Assembly (NCBI GenBank): GCA_036564345.1
Contig: DATCOZ010000219.1
Span: forward strand, 1 to 17,336
DNA: 17,336 nucleotides
Direction: 5' to 3'
From: UBA6019 sp036564345
GTDB taxonomy: Bacteria; Chloroflexota; Dormibacteria; Dormibacterales; Dormibacteraceae
The notes below the pieces were generated by a model. It saw nothing but the letters and a program-made list of their open reading frames with translations. It did not search any database and had not been told where the DNA came from. Of the stretch, positions 1-6,583 are shown one piece after another. Position numbers and translations under genes: made by a program. The first letter of the stretch is position 1. The number at the start of each line of letters is the position of its first letter.

Positions 1-1443
1 GACCTCGCCAACCGCAAGCTGCTGCCGGCGATCTACAACCTCGCCGTCCAGCGGATCCTGCCGGCGGGCTTCGCGGTCATCGGGGTGGCCCGGGACGATC
101 GCTCCGACTCCGCCTTCCGCAAGCTGGTGGGTGAATCGATCCGGCTCCACTCGCGCACCCAGCCCGTGAACGAGCCGGTCCTCAAGTCCCTCCTCGACGG
201 CATGCGCTATCAGCAGCTCAAATTCGACGATGCGGCAGGGTTCAAAAAGCTCGATCGGTTCCTCGACGAGGTCGCGGTGGAGCGCCACGCCGGCGGCAAC
301 CGGATCTATTACTGCGCCACACCGCCGCCGACCTTCCCCCTGATCGTGCGCAACCTCGGCGCGGCCGTCATGGCCAAGGCGCCCAAGGGCAGCGCGCGAC
401 GGATCCTGATCGAGAAGCCGTTCGGGACCGACCTCAAGTCGGCGAGAGCCCTCAACGAGGAGCTGGAGAGCGTCTTCCACGAGGACCAGGTGTTCCGGAT
501 CGACCACTACCTCGGCAAGGAGACGGTCCAGAACATCGTCGCGTTCCGGTTCGCGAACTCGATCTTCGAACCGGTCTGGAACAACCAGTTCGTCGACTGC
601 GTCCAGATCACGGTCGCGGAGGAGCTCGGCGTGGAGGGCCGCGGCGGCTACTACGAGGGTGCCGGCGAGCTCCGGGACATCGTCCAGAACCACGAGCTGC
701 AGCTGCTGACGCTGGTTGCCATGGAGCCGCCGGTCAGCTTCGACCAGGGCTCGGTCCGGGACGAGAAGGTCAAGGTGCTGAGGGCGGTCTGCCCGGTCGC
801 CGGCGAGGCCGTGGATCGCGATACGGTCCGCGGCCAGTACGGTCCCGGCTGGGCGCTCGGGCAGAAGGTGCTCGGCTACCGGCAGGAGAAGTCGGTCGAC
901 CCGCATTCGAGGACCGAGACCTTCGCGGCCCTCAAGCTGGCGATCGACAACTGGCGCTGGGCGGGCGTCCCCTTCTTCGTCCGCGCCGGCAAGCGGATGC
1001 CGAAGCGTTCGACGACGATCCGGGTCCAGTTCAAGCGCCCGCCGCATCTCACCTTCGGCCGGCAGGCGATGCGCGAGGTGGAACCCAACGCGCTGACCCT
1101 GCACATCCAGCCCGAAGAGGGAATCTCGCTCCGCTTCGCCGCCAAGGTGCCGGCGGCCGGGATCGTCATGCGAAGCGTCAACATGGACTTCCTGTACTCA
1201 TCCTCCTTCCTGACCGAGGCGCCCGACGCGTACGAGAGGCTGCTCGCCGACTGCATGGTCGGCGACGCGACCCTCTTCACCCGGAAGGATGAGGTGGAGG
1301 CGGCGTGGTCCATCATCGATCCCATCGAGGAGAGGTGGGCCGACAAGCGGGTCAGGTTCCCCAACTACGGCGCGGGCAGCTGGGGGCCGAGCGCGGCTGA
1401 CGAGCTGATCGAACGATCCGGCTTTCATTGGTACCGGCCGTGA
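1..1443 (+). CDS. zwf: Glucose-6-phosphate 1-dehydrogenase, 5'-partial
   Basis: Oxidises glucose-6-phosphate to 6-phosphogluconolactone with NADP+, the entry step of the oxidative pentose phosphate pathway; cytosolic. The frame is open from base 1, and the first codons read DLANRKLLPAIYNL, which in the family directly follows the GASG/GATG nucleotide-binding turn. Only about the first 10-30 residues are therefore missing. Numbering from base 1: EKPFG at 138-142, the substrate motif RIDHYLGKE at 166-174 (D168, H169), and VQNHELQ with the likely catalytic His at 231. Further on is the conserved VRAGKRMPKR. The 480 residues present fit a family length of about 490-510. An internal start at 85 would cut off the Rossmann fold and is not the real start. 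It overlaps opcA by 4 bases. Identification is secure. Confidence 0.97.
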   Translation, partial: DLANRKLLPAIYNLAVQRILPAGFAVIGVARDDRSDSAFRKLVGESIRLHSRTQPVNEPVLKSLLDGMRYQQLKFDDAAGFKKLDRFLDEVAVERHAGGNRIYYCATPPPTFPLIVRNLGAAVMAKAPKGSARRILIEKPFGTDLKSARALNEELESVFHEDQVFRIDHYLGKETVQNIVAFRFANSIFEPVWNNQFVDCVQITVAEELGVEGRGGYYEGAGELRDIVQNHELQLLTLVAMEPPVSFDQGSVRDEKVKVLRAVCPVAGEAVDRDTVRGQYGPGWALGQKVLGYRQEKSVDPHSRTETFAALKLAIDNWRWAGVPFFVRAGKRMPKRSTTIRVQFKRPPHLTFGRQAMREVEPNALTLHIQPEEGISLRFAAKVPAAGIVMRSVNMDFLYSSSFLTEAPDAYERLLADCMVGDATLFTRKDEVEAAWSIIDPIEERWADKRVRFPNYGAGSWGPSAADELIERSGFHWYRP

Positions 1444-2558
1444 CCACAGCCGCACCGGCCTGGAGCGGAGCGGATGTCAGCATCGAGGAGGTGCTCCGGC
1501 AGCTGAAGATCCTTCGGGCCGGCGCGGCCGGCGCGCCTCGCAGCAGCGTCCTCGACCTCATCATCATCGCCTCAGCTGCCAGCGAGGCCGAAGGTGCCGC
1601 CGCCGCGGTGGAGCGGCTGCTGACCCACCATCCCTGCCGGGTGCTGGTCGTCCTCGACGAGCCGGGTGCGGGCCCGAGCCGGATCGACGGCACGATCACC
1701 GAGCGAGGCAGATCAGGGCCGGACGGCCCGGCCTCCGGCCAGGAGCTGGTCTTCCTTCGCGTCCGGGGGCCGGCGGCGGACCACATCCCGAGCCTCGTCG
1801 ACTCACTTCTGCTGACCGATGTCCCGACTTACGTCTGGTGGACCGGCTCGCCGGCCCTGCGCGGAACCCGCTTCCTCGCCGCCCTCGAGGCGGCGGACGT
1901 GCTGCTCGTGGATTCCGCCCGTTTCGAGAACCCCTACGAGTCCTTCACGGCGTTCGCCGAGGTCGTCGCCGGCTCTTCCACGACCACCTTCGGCGACTTT
2001 CACTGGACGCGCCTGGGGCCCTGGCGTGAGGTGCTGGCACAGTTCTTCAACCCGATCGAGCGGCGTGGCTTCCTCCGCGGGATCGGCACGGTCGGCGTCG
2101 ACTACATGGTCGAGGGCCGCGGCAACCGCTGCGCGGCCGTCCTCCTCGCCGGCTGGCTGGGATCGGCGCTCGGCTGGCGGCTCAAGGCCGCGGCGGCGGG
2201 GAGGGGAGGGGTGCTGGCGGCCCACTTCGTCTCTCCCGACGGACACCCGGTGGAGCTCGACCTGCGGCCGGTGGCGATGGAGGGGTTTGCCGACGGCGAG
2301 ATCAGCGGCGTTCGCATCGACGCCGTCTGGCAGGGCGATCTCTGCCGGCTTCACGCCCTTCGGGACGAGGCCGACAATGGCCACGTGGTGGTCGAGGGCG
2401 AGCTCCGCGGAAGTCCATTCCCGCGGCTGGTCCTGCCGGTTCCGGCGATGGCGGTCGAGGCCGTCCTGGGCCGGCTGCTCCGCGACGCGCGCGCCGACCC
2501 CACCTATCCCCGTGCTCTCCAGTCGGGAGCGGAGCTGCTGAGATCGGCACGCACCTGA
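1440..2558 (+). CDS. opcA: OpcA-type glucose-6-phosphate dehydrogenase assembly protein
   Basis: OpcA proteins activate and help assemble G6PDH in cyanobacteria, actinobacteria and relatives; they are not enzymes. Numbering from the GTG at 1440 gives 372 residues. An N-terminal alpha/beta region (about 15-180) carries the typical VPTYVWWTG segment near 128-136, followed by DFHWTRLGPWRE near 186-197 and a C-terminal domain ending in a basic tail. GTG at 1440 is preferred because it forms a GTGA overlap with the zwf stop, which suggests translational coupling; a TTG at 1428 in the same frame would add four residues. No good Shine-Dalgarno sequence precedes either. Position directly after zwf is the classic arrangement. 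Family assignment rests on these motifs and on the neighbour. Confidence 0.9.
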   Translation: MTTAAPAWSGADVSIEEVLRQLKILRAGAAGAPRSSVLDLIIIASAASEAEGAAAAVERLLTHHPCRVLVVLDEPGAGPSRIDGTITERGRSGPDGPASGQELVFLRVRGPAADHIPSLVDSLLLTDVPTYVWWTGSPALRGTRFLAALEAADVLLVDSARFENPYESFTAFAEVVAGSSTTTFGDFHWTRLGPWREVLAQFFNPIERRGFLRGIGTVGVDYMVEGRGNRCAAVLLAGWLGSALGWRLKAAAAGRGGVLAAHFVSPDGHPVELDLRPVAMEGFADGEISGVRIDAVWQGDLCRLHALRDEADNGHVVVEGELRGSPFPRLVLPVPAMAVEAVLGRLLRDARADPTYPRALQSGAELLRSART

Positions 2559-3190
2559 CCGCCCTCGCCGACGCCGACGAGGTTGCCCGTGTGGCTGCCG
2601 AGAGGGTGGCCGCGGCCATCGCGGGCGGCGCGCGCTCTGTTGTGCTGACCGGCGGCACGACGCCCCGGCAGATGTACGGCCTGCTCGCCGGCATGCCGGT
2701 GGAATGGGGGAGGGTGAGCCTCCTCTTCGGGGACGAGCGCTGCGTTCCCCCGACCGACCCGGAGAGCAACTACCGGATGGCGAAGGAGACGCTGCTTGCC
2801 CGGATTGACGCGGGCGCCGTTCTCCGCATCCCCGGCGAGCTTGGCGCGGAGGAGGCGGCCGAGCTTTATGACGCGGCCATGGGACGCATGCAGCCCCTCG
2901 ACCTGGTGCTGCTCGGGCTCGGCGAGGACGGCCACTGCGCGTCACTCTTCCCAGGCCACCCGGCGCTCAACGCGACGGGCTGGGCGGTGCCCGTGCACAA
3001 CGCCCCCAAACCGCCGCCGGACAGGGTTTCGCTCACTCTGGGATGCCTCCGCAACGCCCGCCGGGTGATCTTCCTCGCCACCGGGAAAGGGAAGGCGGAG
3101 GCTTTTCGCCGCGCGCTGGCGGGCGAGGTGCCGGCGGGAATGGTCCCGGGTGCTGAGTGGATCGTGGACTTCGCGGCGGCGGCGTCATGA
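2543..3190 (+). CDS. pgl: 6-phosphogluconolactonase; start unusual (ATC or GTG)
   Basis: Hydrolyses 6-phosphogluconolactone to 6-phosphogluconate, the step after Zwf. Motifs, numbered from 2543: phosphate-binding GGTTP at 37-41, GDERCVP at 63-69 followed by SNY, and GLGEDGHCASLFPGH at 125-139. The first ordinary start codon is GTG at 2591 (199 residues), but the codons before it read THLTALADADEVARVAA, matching the family's first strand and helix. No ATG, GTG or TTG precedes that stretch in frame. ATC at 2543 lies 8 bases after GGAG (2531-2534) and would give 215 residues, so I infer it may be the true start. That start overlaps opcA by 16 bases. The gene ends in an ATGA overlap with rpe. The function is sure; the start is not. 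Confidence 0.93.
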   Translation: MGTHLTALADADEVARVAAERVAAAIAGGARSVVLTGGTTPRQMYGLLAGMPVEWGRVSLLFGDERCVPPTDPESNYRMAKETLLARIDAGAVLRIPGELGAEEAAELYDAAMGRMQPLDLVLLGLGEDGHCASLFPGHPALNATGWAVPVHNAPKPPPDRVSLTLGCLRNARRVIFLATGKGKAEAFRRALAGEVPAGMVPGAEWIVDFAAAAS

Positions 3191-3846
3191 CGCGCCGGGT
3201 CGAGATCGTCCCTTCGATCCTCTCGGCGGACTTCCTGCGTCTCGGCGACCAGGTCCGCGAGGCCGAGGTGGCCGGCGCCGACCGGATCCAGGTCGACGTC
3301 ATGGACGGCCACTTCGTCCCCAACCTCACGATGGGCCCGGGGATCTTCAAAGCCGTCCGCGGCGCCACCCGATTGCCGCTCGAGGCGCACCTGATGGTGG
3401 AGTCGCCGGAGCGCTGGATCGACCTTTTCGTGGCTGCCGGCGCCGACCTGATCCTGGTCCAGGTGGAGTCGACGTACTCCCTCTACCGGACCGTCACAGC
3501 GATCAAGGCGGCAGGCGCACGGCCGGGGGTCGTCCTCAACCCGGCGACGCCGGTCGAGTCCATCCGCGAGATCCTCCCCTACGTCGACCAGGTCCTCGTG
3601 ATGACGGTCGAGCCCGGTTTCGGCGGCCAGGTCTTCGTGCCCCACTCAGCCGAGAAGATCCGCCGCGTCCGCGAGCTGGCGCCCGACCATGACCTCGAGG
3701 TCGACGGCGGGATCGACGCCGCGACGGCACGGATCGCGGTGGAGGCGGGCGCCAACCTCCTGGTGGCGGGCAGCTCGGTGTTTGGCTTCGAAGGCGGGGT
3801 GGCGGCCGGTATCGAGGCCCTCCGGGAGGCGGCCGATCGAACCTGA
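3187..3846 (+). CDS. rpe: Ribulose-phosphate 3-epimerase
   Basis: Interconverts ribulose-5-phosphate and xylulose-5-phosphate in the pentose phosphate pathway; a metal-dependent TIM barrel. The 219 residues match the family length. Motifs: VPSILSADFLRLGDQV at 8-23, QVDVMDGHFVPNLTMGP at 35-51, EAHLMVESPE at 66-75, VEPGFGGQVF at 141-150, and EVDGGID at 171-177 with AGSSVFG closing the phosphate site. ATG at 3187 overlaps the pgl stop (ATGA), so this start is preferred over GTG/ATG codons further up. Metal ligands D37, H68 and D173 are present, but position 35, normally His (HVDVMDG), is Gln (codon CAG). The 3' end overlaps the inferred rpiA start by 11 bases. Confidence 0.96.
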   Translation: MTRRVEIVPSILSADFLRLGDQVREAEVAGADRIQVDVMDGHFVPNLTMGPGIFKAVRGATRLPLEAHLMVESPERWIDLFVAAGADLILVQVESTYSLYRTVTAIKAAGARPGVVLNPATPVESIREILPYVDQVLVMTVEPGFGGQVFVPHSAEKIRRVRELAPDHDLEVDGGIDAATARIAVEAGANLLVAGSSVFGFEGGVAAGIEALREAADRT

Positions 3847-4501
3847 GGCCGCCAAGCGGCTGGCGGCCGAGGCGGCGCTCGAGCTGGTCCGGCCGGGGAT
3901 GCTGCTGGGCCTCGGCACGGGCTCGACGGCCCGCCATTTCATCGCCGGCCTGGCGGGCCGGGACGTCACCTGCATCGCTTCCTCGCTCGCCAGCGCCGAG
4001 CAGGCGCGAGCGATCGGCCTGCGCGTCGTAGACGAGCTCGAGCGGCCCTGCGACCTGGCCGTCGACGGAGCCGACGAGATCGACCCCGAGCTCGGCCTCA
4101 TCAAGGGCCGGGGGGGCGCGCTCTTCCGCGAGAAGCTGCTGGCGATCAACTCCGAACGCTTCGTGGTGGTGGCTGACGAGTCGAAGCTCGTCAGCCGCCT
4201 CGGCGCCGGCGTCCTGCCGGTCGAGATCCTGCCCTTCCTCTGGCGGCAGACCGCCCGCCACTTCACCGATCGAGGCATCGCCTGGCAGCTGCGAGGCGGG
4301 GAGGAGAAGCCCTTCGTCACCGACAACGGCAACCTGGTCCTCGACCTGACGCTGCAGGGCGGGATCGAGAACCCGCTCCAGCTGGCGGGCGAGATCAAGC
4401 TGATCCCCGGCGTCTGCGAGCACGGCCTCTTCATCGGGATCGCCACGGCGGCGATCATCGGCGGCGAGGGTGGGGTCCGGACGCTGGGTCACCTCGAATA
4501 A
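3836..4501 (+). CDS. rpiA: Ribose-5-phosphate isomerase A; apparent ATC start
   Basis: Interconverts ribose-5-phosphate and ribulose-5-phosphate. Numbering from 3836: GLGTGSTA at 25-32, DGADEID at 77-83, KGRGGALFREK at 90-100 (catalytic-type acidic residues and Lys), then VVADESKLV, and a C-terminus EIKLIPGVCEHGLFIG. The N-terminal helix EPEAAKRLAAEAALELV matches where RpiA proteins begin, but no ATG, GTG or TTG lies there. In-frame alternatives are TTG at 3782, which adds a Trp/Arg-rich shadow of rpe, or ATG at 3899, which removes the first helix. ATC at 3836 has a strong GGGAGG (3824-3829) with a 6-base spacer and gives 221 residues, the usual size. The ATC start is my inference. Last gene of the operon. 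Confidence 0.94.
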   Translation: MEPEAAKRLAAEAALELVRPGMLLGLGTGSTARHFIAGLAGRDVTCIASSLASAEQARAIGLRVVDELERPCDLAVDGADEIDPELGLIKGRGGALFREKLLAINSERFVVVADESKLVSRLGAGVLPVEILPFLWRQTARHFTDRGIAWQLRGGEEKPFVTDNGNLVLDLTLQGGIENPLQLAGEIKLIPGVCEHGLFIGIATAAIIGGEGGVRTLGHLE

Positions 4502-4521
4502 GCGGGCAGCAGGGCCGTCGG

Positions 4522-4527
4522 TAGACT
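4522..4527 (+). promoter_or_regulatory. -10 box of tRNA-Ser (TAGACT)
   Basis: TAGACT ends 12 bases before the first base of the tRNA, so transcription would begin about 5 bases before the mature 5' end. The identical hexamer precedes gnd. No convincing -35 box is seen; that position falls in the end of rpiA. Confidence 0.5.
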
Positions 4528-4539
4528 AGATCCCCGCGT

Positions 4540-4628
4540 GGAGAGGTCGCCTAGTCCGGTTGAGGGCGCGGCACTGGAAATGCCGTAGGCGGGCAACCGC
4601 CTCGAGGGTTCAAATCCCTCCCTCTCCG
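4540..4628 (+). tRNA. tRNA-Ser (anticodon GGA)
   Basis: Full cloverleaf by eye: acceptor stem GGAGAGG (4540-4546) pairs with CCTCTCC (4621-4627) and G4628 is the discriminator. The anticodon stem CGGCA/TGCCG encloses loop CTGGAAA with anticodon GGA at 4576-4578. A long variable arm (GCGGGCAACCGCC) is typical of a class II tRNA, and the T arm is GAGGG-TTCAAAT-CCCTC. The tRNA reads UCC and UCU serine codons. The 3' CCA is not encoded. It sits 38 bases after rpiA in the same direction. Confidence 0.97.
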
Positions 4629-4857
4629 CACCTCCCTTCCCGCCAGTCTCAAACGCCAAATGGTCGCCACCCGATCTTGGGCAGCGGCCGCTTTCTGACT
4701 CGTGTCGAGGCGTATGGGCTCTTGGTCGGTCATGAGGCGGTCGACGAGGAGAGTCACTGGCAGCGGTGTCTAGGGACCCTCCCGAGTTTTTAGCTGAGCC
4801 GAAGGTCCAGGTTCCGCGATGGATCGTGACCTTCCACCAACCGCTACGTTGGTAACC
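4629..4857. other. Intergenic stretch after tRNA-Ser
   Basis: No gene is seen in these 229 bases. An ATG at 4819 is in frame with the next gene, but the added residues look unrelated to its SRPBCC domain. No clear terminator with a T-run directly follows the tRNA; a weak GGGACCCTCCC followed by TTTTT near 4773-4790 is the only candidate. No second copy of the tRNA 3' end was noticed in the window, so there is no support for an attachment site. Confidence 0.5.
4845..4850 (+). promoter_or_regulatory. -10 box TACGTT, 7 bases before GTG start
   Basis: TACGTT is followed by GGTAACC and then the GTG at 4858. The spacing puts the transcription start at or next to the start codon, implying a leaderless mRNA. 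No clear -35 box. Confidence 0.45.
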
Positions 4858-5853
4858 GTGAAGACCAAGCACCTGGCCGTTCCCGCCGAGGCGATCTGGG
4901 AACATCTGGTTGGGACCGGTCGCCGCGACTGGTATTACCGCCTCACCCCAGACGGGACCTTCGAGCCCGGCGCCAAAGTGCACTGGCTGGATACACGCGG
5001 CGAGCCCGCCGAGGAGTCCGAGGTGCTGGAGCTGGCAGCGCCACTGCTCCTTAGGATGCGCACGCGCTTTGTCTTCACCCCGCCCTTCGCCGCAGCGCCG
5101 GCTCATGAGGTGACCTGGGAGCTGAGCCCCGAGCAGGACGGCACCCGGGTGACACTCTCCTGGGACGGTTCCGGCCCGGCCCTGCGCCTGCTCGAAAGTG
5201 AGGGCGGCGCCATTCTGGACGGGCTTGCCCTCGCCGTCGACCCGGTGGCGCGCGCAGCTCTGGAACGCCTGCCCGAGATTGGCCCGCTGGAAATTCGGGA
5301 TCTCACCCTGAAGAGTCTGGCCGCCTACCAAAGGTTCTTCGACGAGGAGGCGTTTCGCGATTACCCTGCTTGGCAGTCCTGCTACTGCATTGAACCTCTC
5401 TGGGACGGCACGGACGACGAGAGTGCGCCCCGCACCGCCGCTGACAACCGTCAGGAGATGTCGGAGCTGGTCAGCGCCGGTCGCGTCACTGCACTGCTCG
5501 CCTTCGACGGCGAGCGGCCGGTCGCCTGGTGCCACTACGGCGAGTCGACGGCGCTGGCCGGGCTGGCGCGCCGATATGCACTTGAAGTGGCCGATCACCA
5601 GGGGGTCGGCTCGGTGGCGTGCTTCGTGATCGCGTCGCAGTACCGCGGGCACGGGGTGGCCACTCGCCTGCTTGAGGAGGCTCTGGAGCGACTGCGCACC
5701 AAGGGCTTGCGCGCGGTCGAGGCTTACCCACCGAAGGAGGGCGACGGCACTCCGCAGGGCAGCTACCGCGGCCCCCTGAGGATGTATCTCAGCGCTGGCT
5801 TCGAACCTTACCGGGAGGCCGGCAATACCGTGATCGTGAGAAAGACCCTCTAG
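4858..5853 (+). CDS. SRPBCC (AHSA1/START-like) - GNAT acetyltransferase fusion protein
   Basis: The 331-residue protein has two parts. Residues 1-125 look like an SRPBCC lipid/ligand-binding fold: it begins KTKHLAVPAEAIWEHL, with later VTWELSPEQDGTRVTLSW. Residues 143-331 are a GNAT N-acetyltransferase with the acetyl-CoA motif YRGHGVATRLLEEAL at 262-276 and a WQSCYC segment at 172-177 seen in one GNAT subgroup. The C-terminal MYLSAGFEPY is the usual GNAT strand-helix-strand end. GTG at 4858 is chosen because the SRPBCC fold begins there and a TACGTT box sits 7 bases upstream; ATG at 4819 would add 13 residues. The substrate is unknown. It is a single gene with no operon partner; the fusion may couple ligand sensing to acetylation or antibiotic/small-molecule modification (inference). 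Confidence 0.85.
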   Translation: MKTKHLAVPAEAIWEHLVGTGRRDWYYRLTPDGTFEPGAKVHWLDTRGEPAEESEVLELAAPLLLRMRTRFVFTPPFAAAPAHEVTWELSPEQDGTRVTLSWDGSGPALRLLESEGGAILDGLALAVDPVARAALERLPEIGPLEIRDLTLKSLAAYQRFFDEEAFRDYPAWQSCYCIEPLWDGTDDESAPRTAADNRQEMSELVSAGRVTALLAFDGERPVAWCHYGESTALAGLARRYALEVADHQGVGSVACFVIASQYRGHGVATRLLEEALERLRTKGLRAVEAYPPKEGDGTPQGSYRGPLRMYLSAGFEPYREAGNTVIVRKTL

Positions 5854-5925
5854 GTAGATGTCGCGCTGCCGGCGCAGGCGGTCGAGCTCGGAGTGGTTCT
5901 GGCTAGCAGAGCTGGCGTTGTCTCC

Positions 5926-6009
5926 TCAAAGCAGCCAGGGATTGTCCTTGAATCCGCGCGGTGTTAGCAGCAGCTCCAGGGACTTCACGTAGGCGATCAC
6001 CTGCGTTAG
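5926..6009 (-). pseudogene. Coding-like C-terminal remnant, unrecognised
   Basis: Read on the - strand, the frame gives LTQVIAYVKSLELLL, then TPRGFKDNPWLL and a TGA stop, a natural-looking helix and tail. Upstream in the same frame a TAG near the dispersed repeat closes it and no start codon fits. I read it as the end of a lost gene cut off beside the repeat copy at 6051-6079. The parent family was not recognised, and chance coding texture cannot be excluded. Confidence 0.35.
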
Positions 6010-6050
6010 GCAACGCTGGCTTGGGTGCCTTTGCCCTCTCGACTACTGCG

Positions 6051-6079
6051 GTTCGAAAAGTGCCACGACACCCCGCCAG
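6051..6079 (+). repeat. Dispersed repeat, copy 1
   Basis: Begins GTTCGAAAAGTGCCACGAC and ends CCCCGCCAG. It matches copies at 6525-6552 and 10740-10768 in the same orientation with a few changes and one-base indels. On the - strand it reads GTGGCACTTTTCGAAC, like the GTGGNCACTTTT repeats I recall at some insertion-sequence (IS21-type) ends; this link is inference. Confidence 0.6.
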
Positions 6080-6097
6080 CCCGCCCCAGGCGGGCTG
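6077..6097 (+). other. Strong hairpin, 9-bp stem
   Basis: CAGCCCGCC (6077-6085) pairs perfectly with GGCGGGCTG (6089-6097) around loop CCA. It is followed by the first GCTGACGGAGAGACTC and no T-run, so it is not a standard intrinsic terminator. It lies 223 bases after the SRPBCC-GNAT gene. Confidence 0.6.
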
Positions 6098-6109
6098 ACG
6101 GAGAGACTC
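6094..6109 (+). repeat. 16-base direct repeat, copy a
   Basis: GCTGACGGAGAGACTC, identical to 6188-6203. The two copies bracket about 80 bases holding two more hairpins. Confidence 0.65.
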
Positions 6110-6158
6110 ATTAAATCGGGCGTTCGCCTCGCCGTCGCTGCGCGACAACTCCCCCCTC

Positions 6159-6175
6159 GGCGCGCCTCGCGCGCC
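6159..6175 (+). other. Hairpin, 7-bp stem
   Basis: GGCGCGC and GCGCGCC pair perfectly around CTC. A smaller GTCGC-TGC-GCGAC hairpin lies just before it at 6134-6146. No T-run follows on either strand. Confidence 0.5.
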
Positions 6176-6187
6176 AACCCTGCTGCG

Positions 6188-6203
6188 GCTGACGGAGAGA
6201 CTC
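6188..6203 (+). repeat. 16-base direct repeat, copy b
   Basis: Second identical GCTGACGGAGAGACTC; ends 11 bases before the stop codon of the - strand gene at 6215. Confidence 0.65.
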
Positions 6204-6214
6204 TTTTAGGTGCG

Positions 6215-6553
6215 TCAGGCGAGTGGGTTCTTCACTTCCTCGAAGAGTTCACCTCGAATCGACCCTTGAACGACAAGGCTGGCGGTGTTTCGGAAGATCT
6301 TCATCGCCTCGGCGTCGGATGAAAAGGCCTCAGCCACCTTGGCGAAGGTGGCGAGGTCCGCATACTCCTCCTCCAGTACCACATCGTTCCCTCTGCCCAC
6401 GACAGGGGTCCAGACGGTTGATTCTGGCCAGCCACGTTTGCGAGCTATGGCATTGAGCTCGTCGGTTGCTTTCAGGTAGTCATTGAAGTGGCCGTAAAGA
6501 ACCTGCGCATAGACGGCGAGCAAAGTTCGAAAAGTGTCCACGACTCCCGCCAA
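6215..6553 (-). CDS. Small hypothetical protein, dimeric alpha/beta-barrel-like
   Basis: A 112-residue frame starting TTG at 6553; GTG at 6541 (108 residues) is equally possible. The segment VYAQVLYGHFNDYLKATDEL, a helix LNAIARKRGW, WTPVVGRGNDVVLEEEYADL and a final helix-strand (AFSSDAEAMKIFR, then VVQGSIRGELFE) have the strand-helix-strand order of ferredoxin-like alpha/beta-barrel (NIPSNAP/ABM-like) proteins. Role unknown. No signal peptide or membrane segment. Its first codons lie inside dispersed-repeat copy 2, so the N-terminus or promoter may derive from an insertion scar. It follows the secreted-protein gene in the same direction with a 30-base gap and may be cotranscribed. Confidence 0.7.
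   Translation of the reverse strand: MAGVVDTFRTLLAVYAQVLYGHFNDYLKATDELNAIARKRGWPESTVWTPVVGRGNDVVLEEEYADLATFAKVAEAFSSDAEAMKIFRNTASLVVQGSIRGELFEEVKNPLA
6525..6552 (+). repeat. Dispersed repeat, copy 2
   Basis: Begins GTTCGAAAAGTGTCCACGAC and ends TCCCGCCA; pairs with copies 1 and 3. It covers the first codons of the - strand gene at 6215-6553 and ends exactly next to its TTG start. Confidence 0.6.
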
Positions 6554-6583
6554 TCTGGGCCAGCCGCAACCGCAGCCGGGGCT

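Larger units (their letters stand above)
5854..6214. other. Gene-poor, repeat-rich intergenic stretch
   Basis: These 361 bases hold no intact gene. They contain a 27-codon coding-like remnant on the - strand, one copy of a dispersed repeat (6051-6079), three hairpins (6077-6097, 6134-6146, 6159-6175) and two direct copies of GCTGACGGAGAGACTC. The texture differs from the dense coding sequence around it and suggests insertion and decay. Confidence 0.6.

Noticed and set aside
4540..4628. tRNA-Ser as integration site for an island
   Set aside because: No second copy of the tRNA 3' end and no integrase were seen in the window.
4551..4757. 68-residue - strand ORF containing RDLNPRGGCPPTAFPV
   Set aside because: Antisense translation of tRNA-Ser; this peptide is a common spurious annotation from serine tRNA genes.
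4489..5652. 387-residue - strand ORF
   Set aside because: Antisense to the SRPBCC-GNAT gene and the tRNA; no motifs, and the sense strand carries clear domains.
5903..6148. 81-residue - strand ORF
   Set aside because: Runs through hairpins and the dispersed repeat, with no protein-like texture; the other frame (5926-6009) looks more like old coding sequence.
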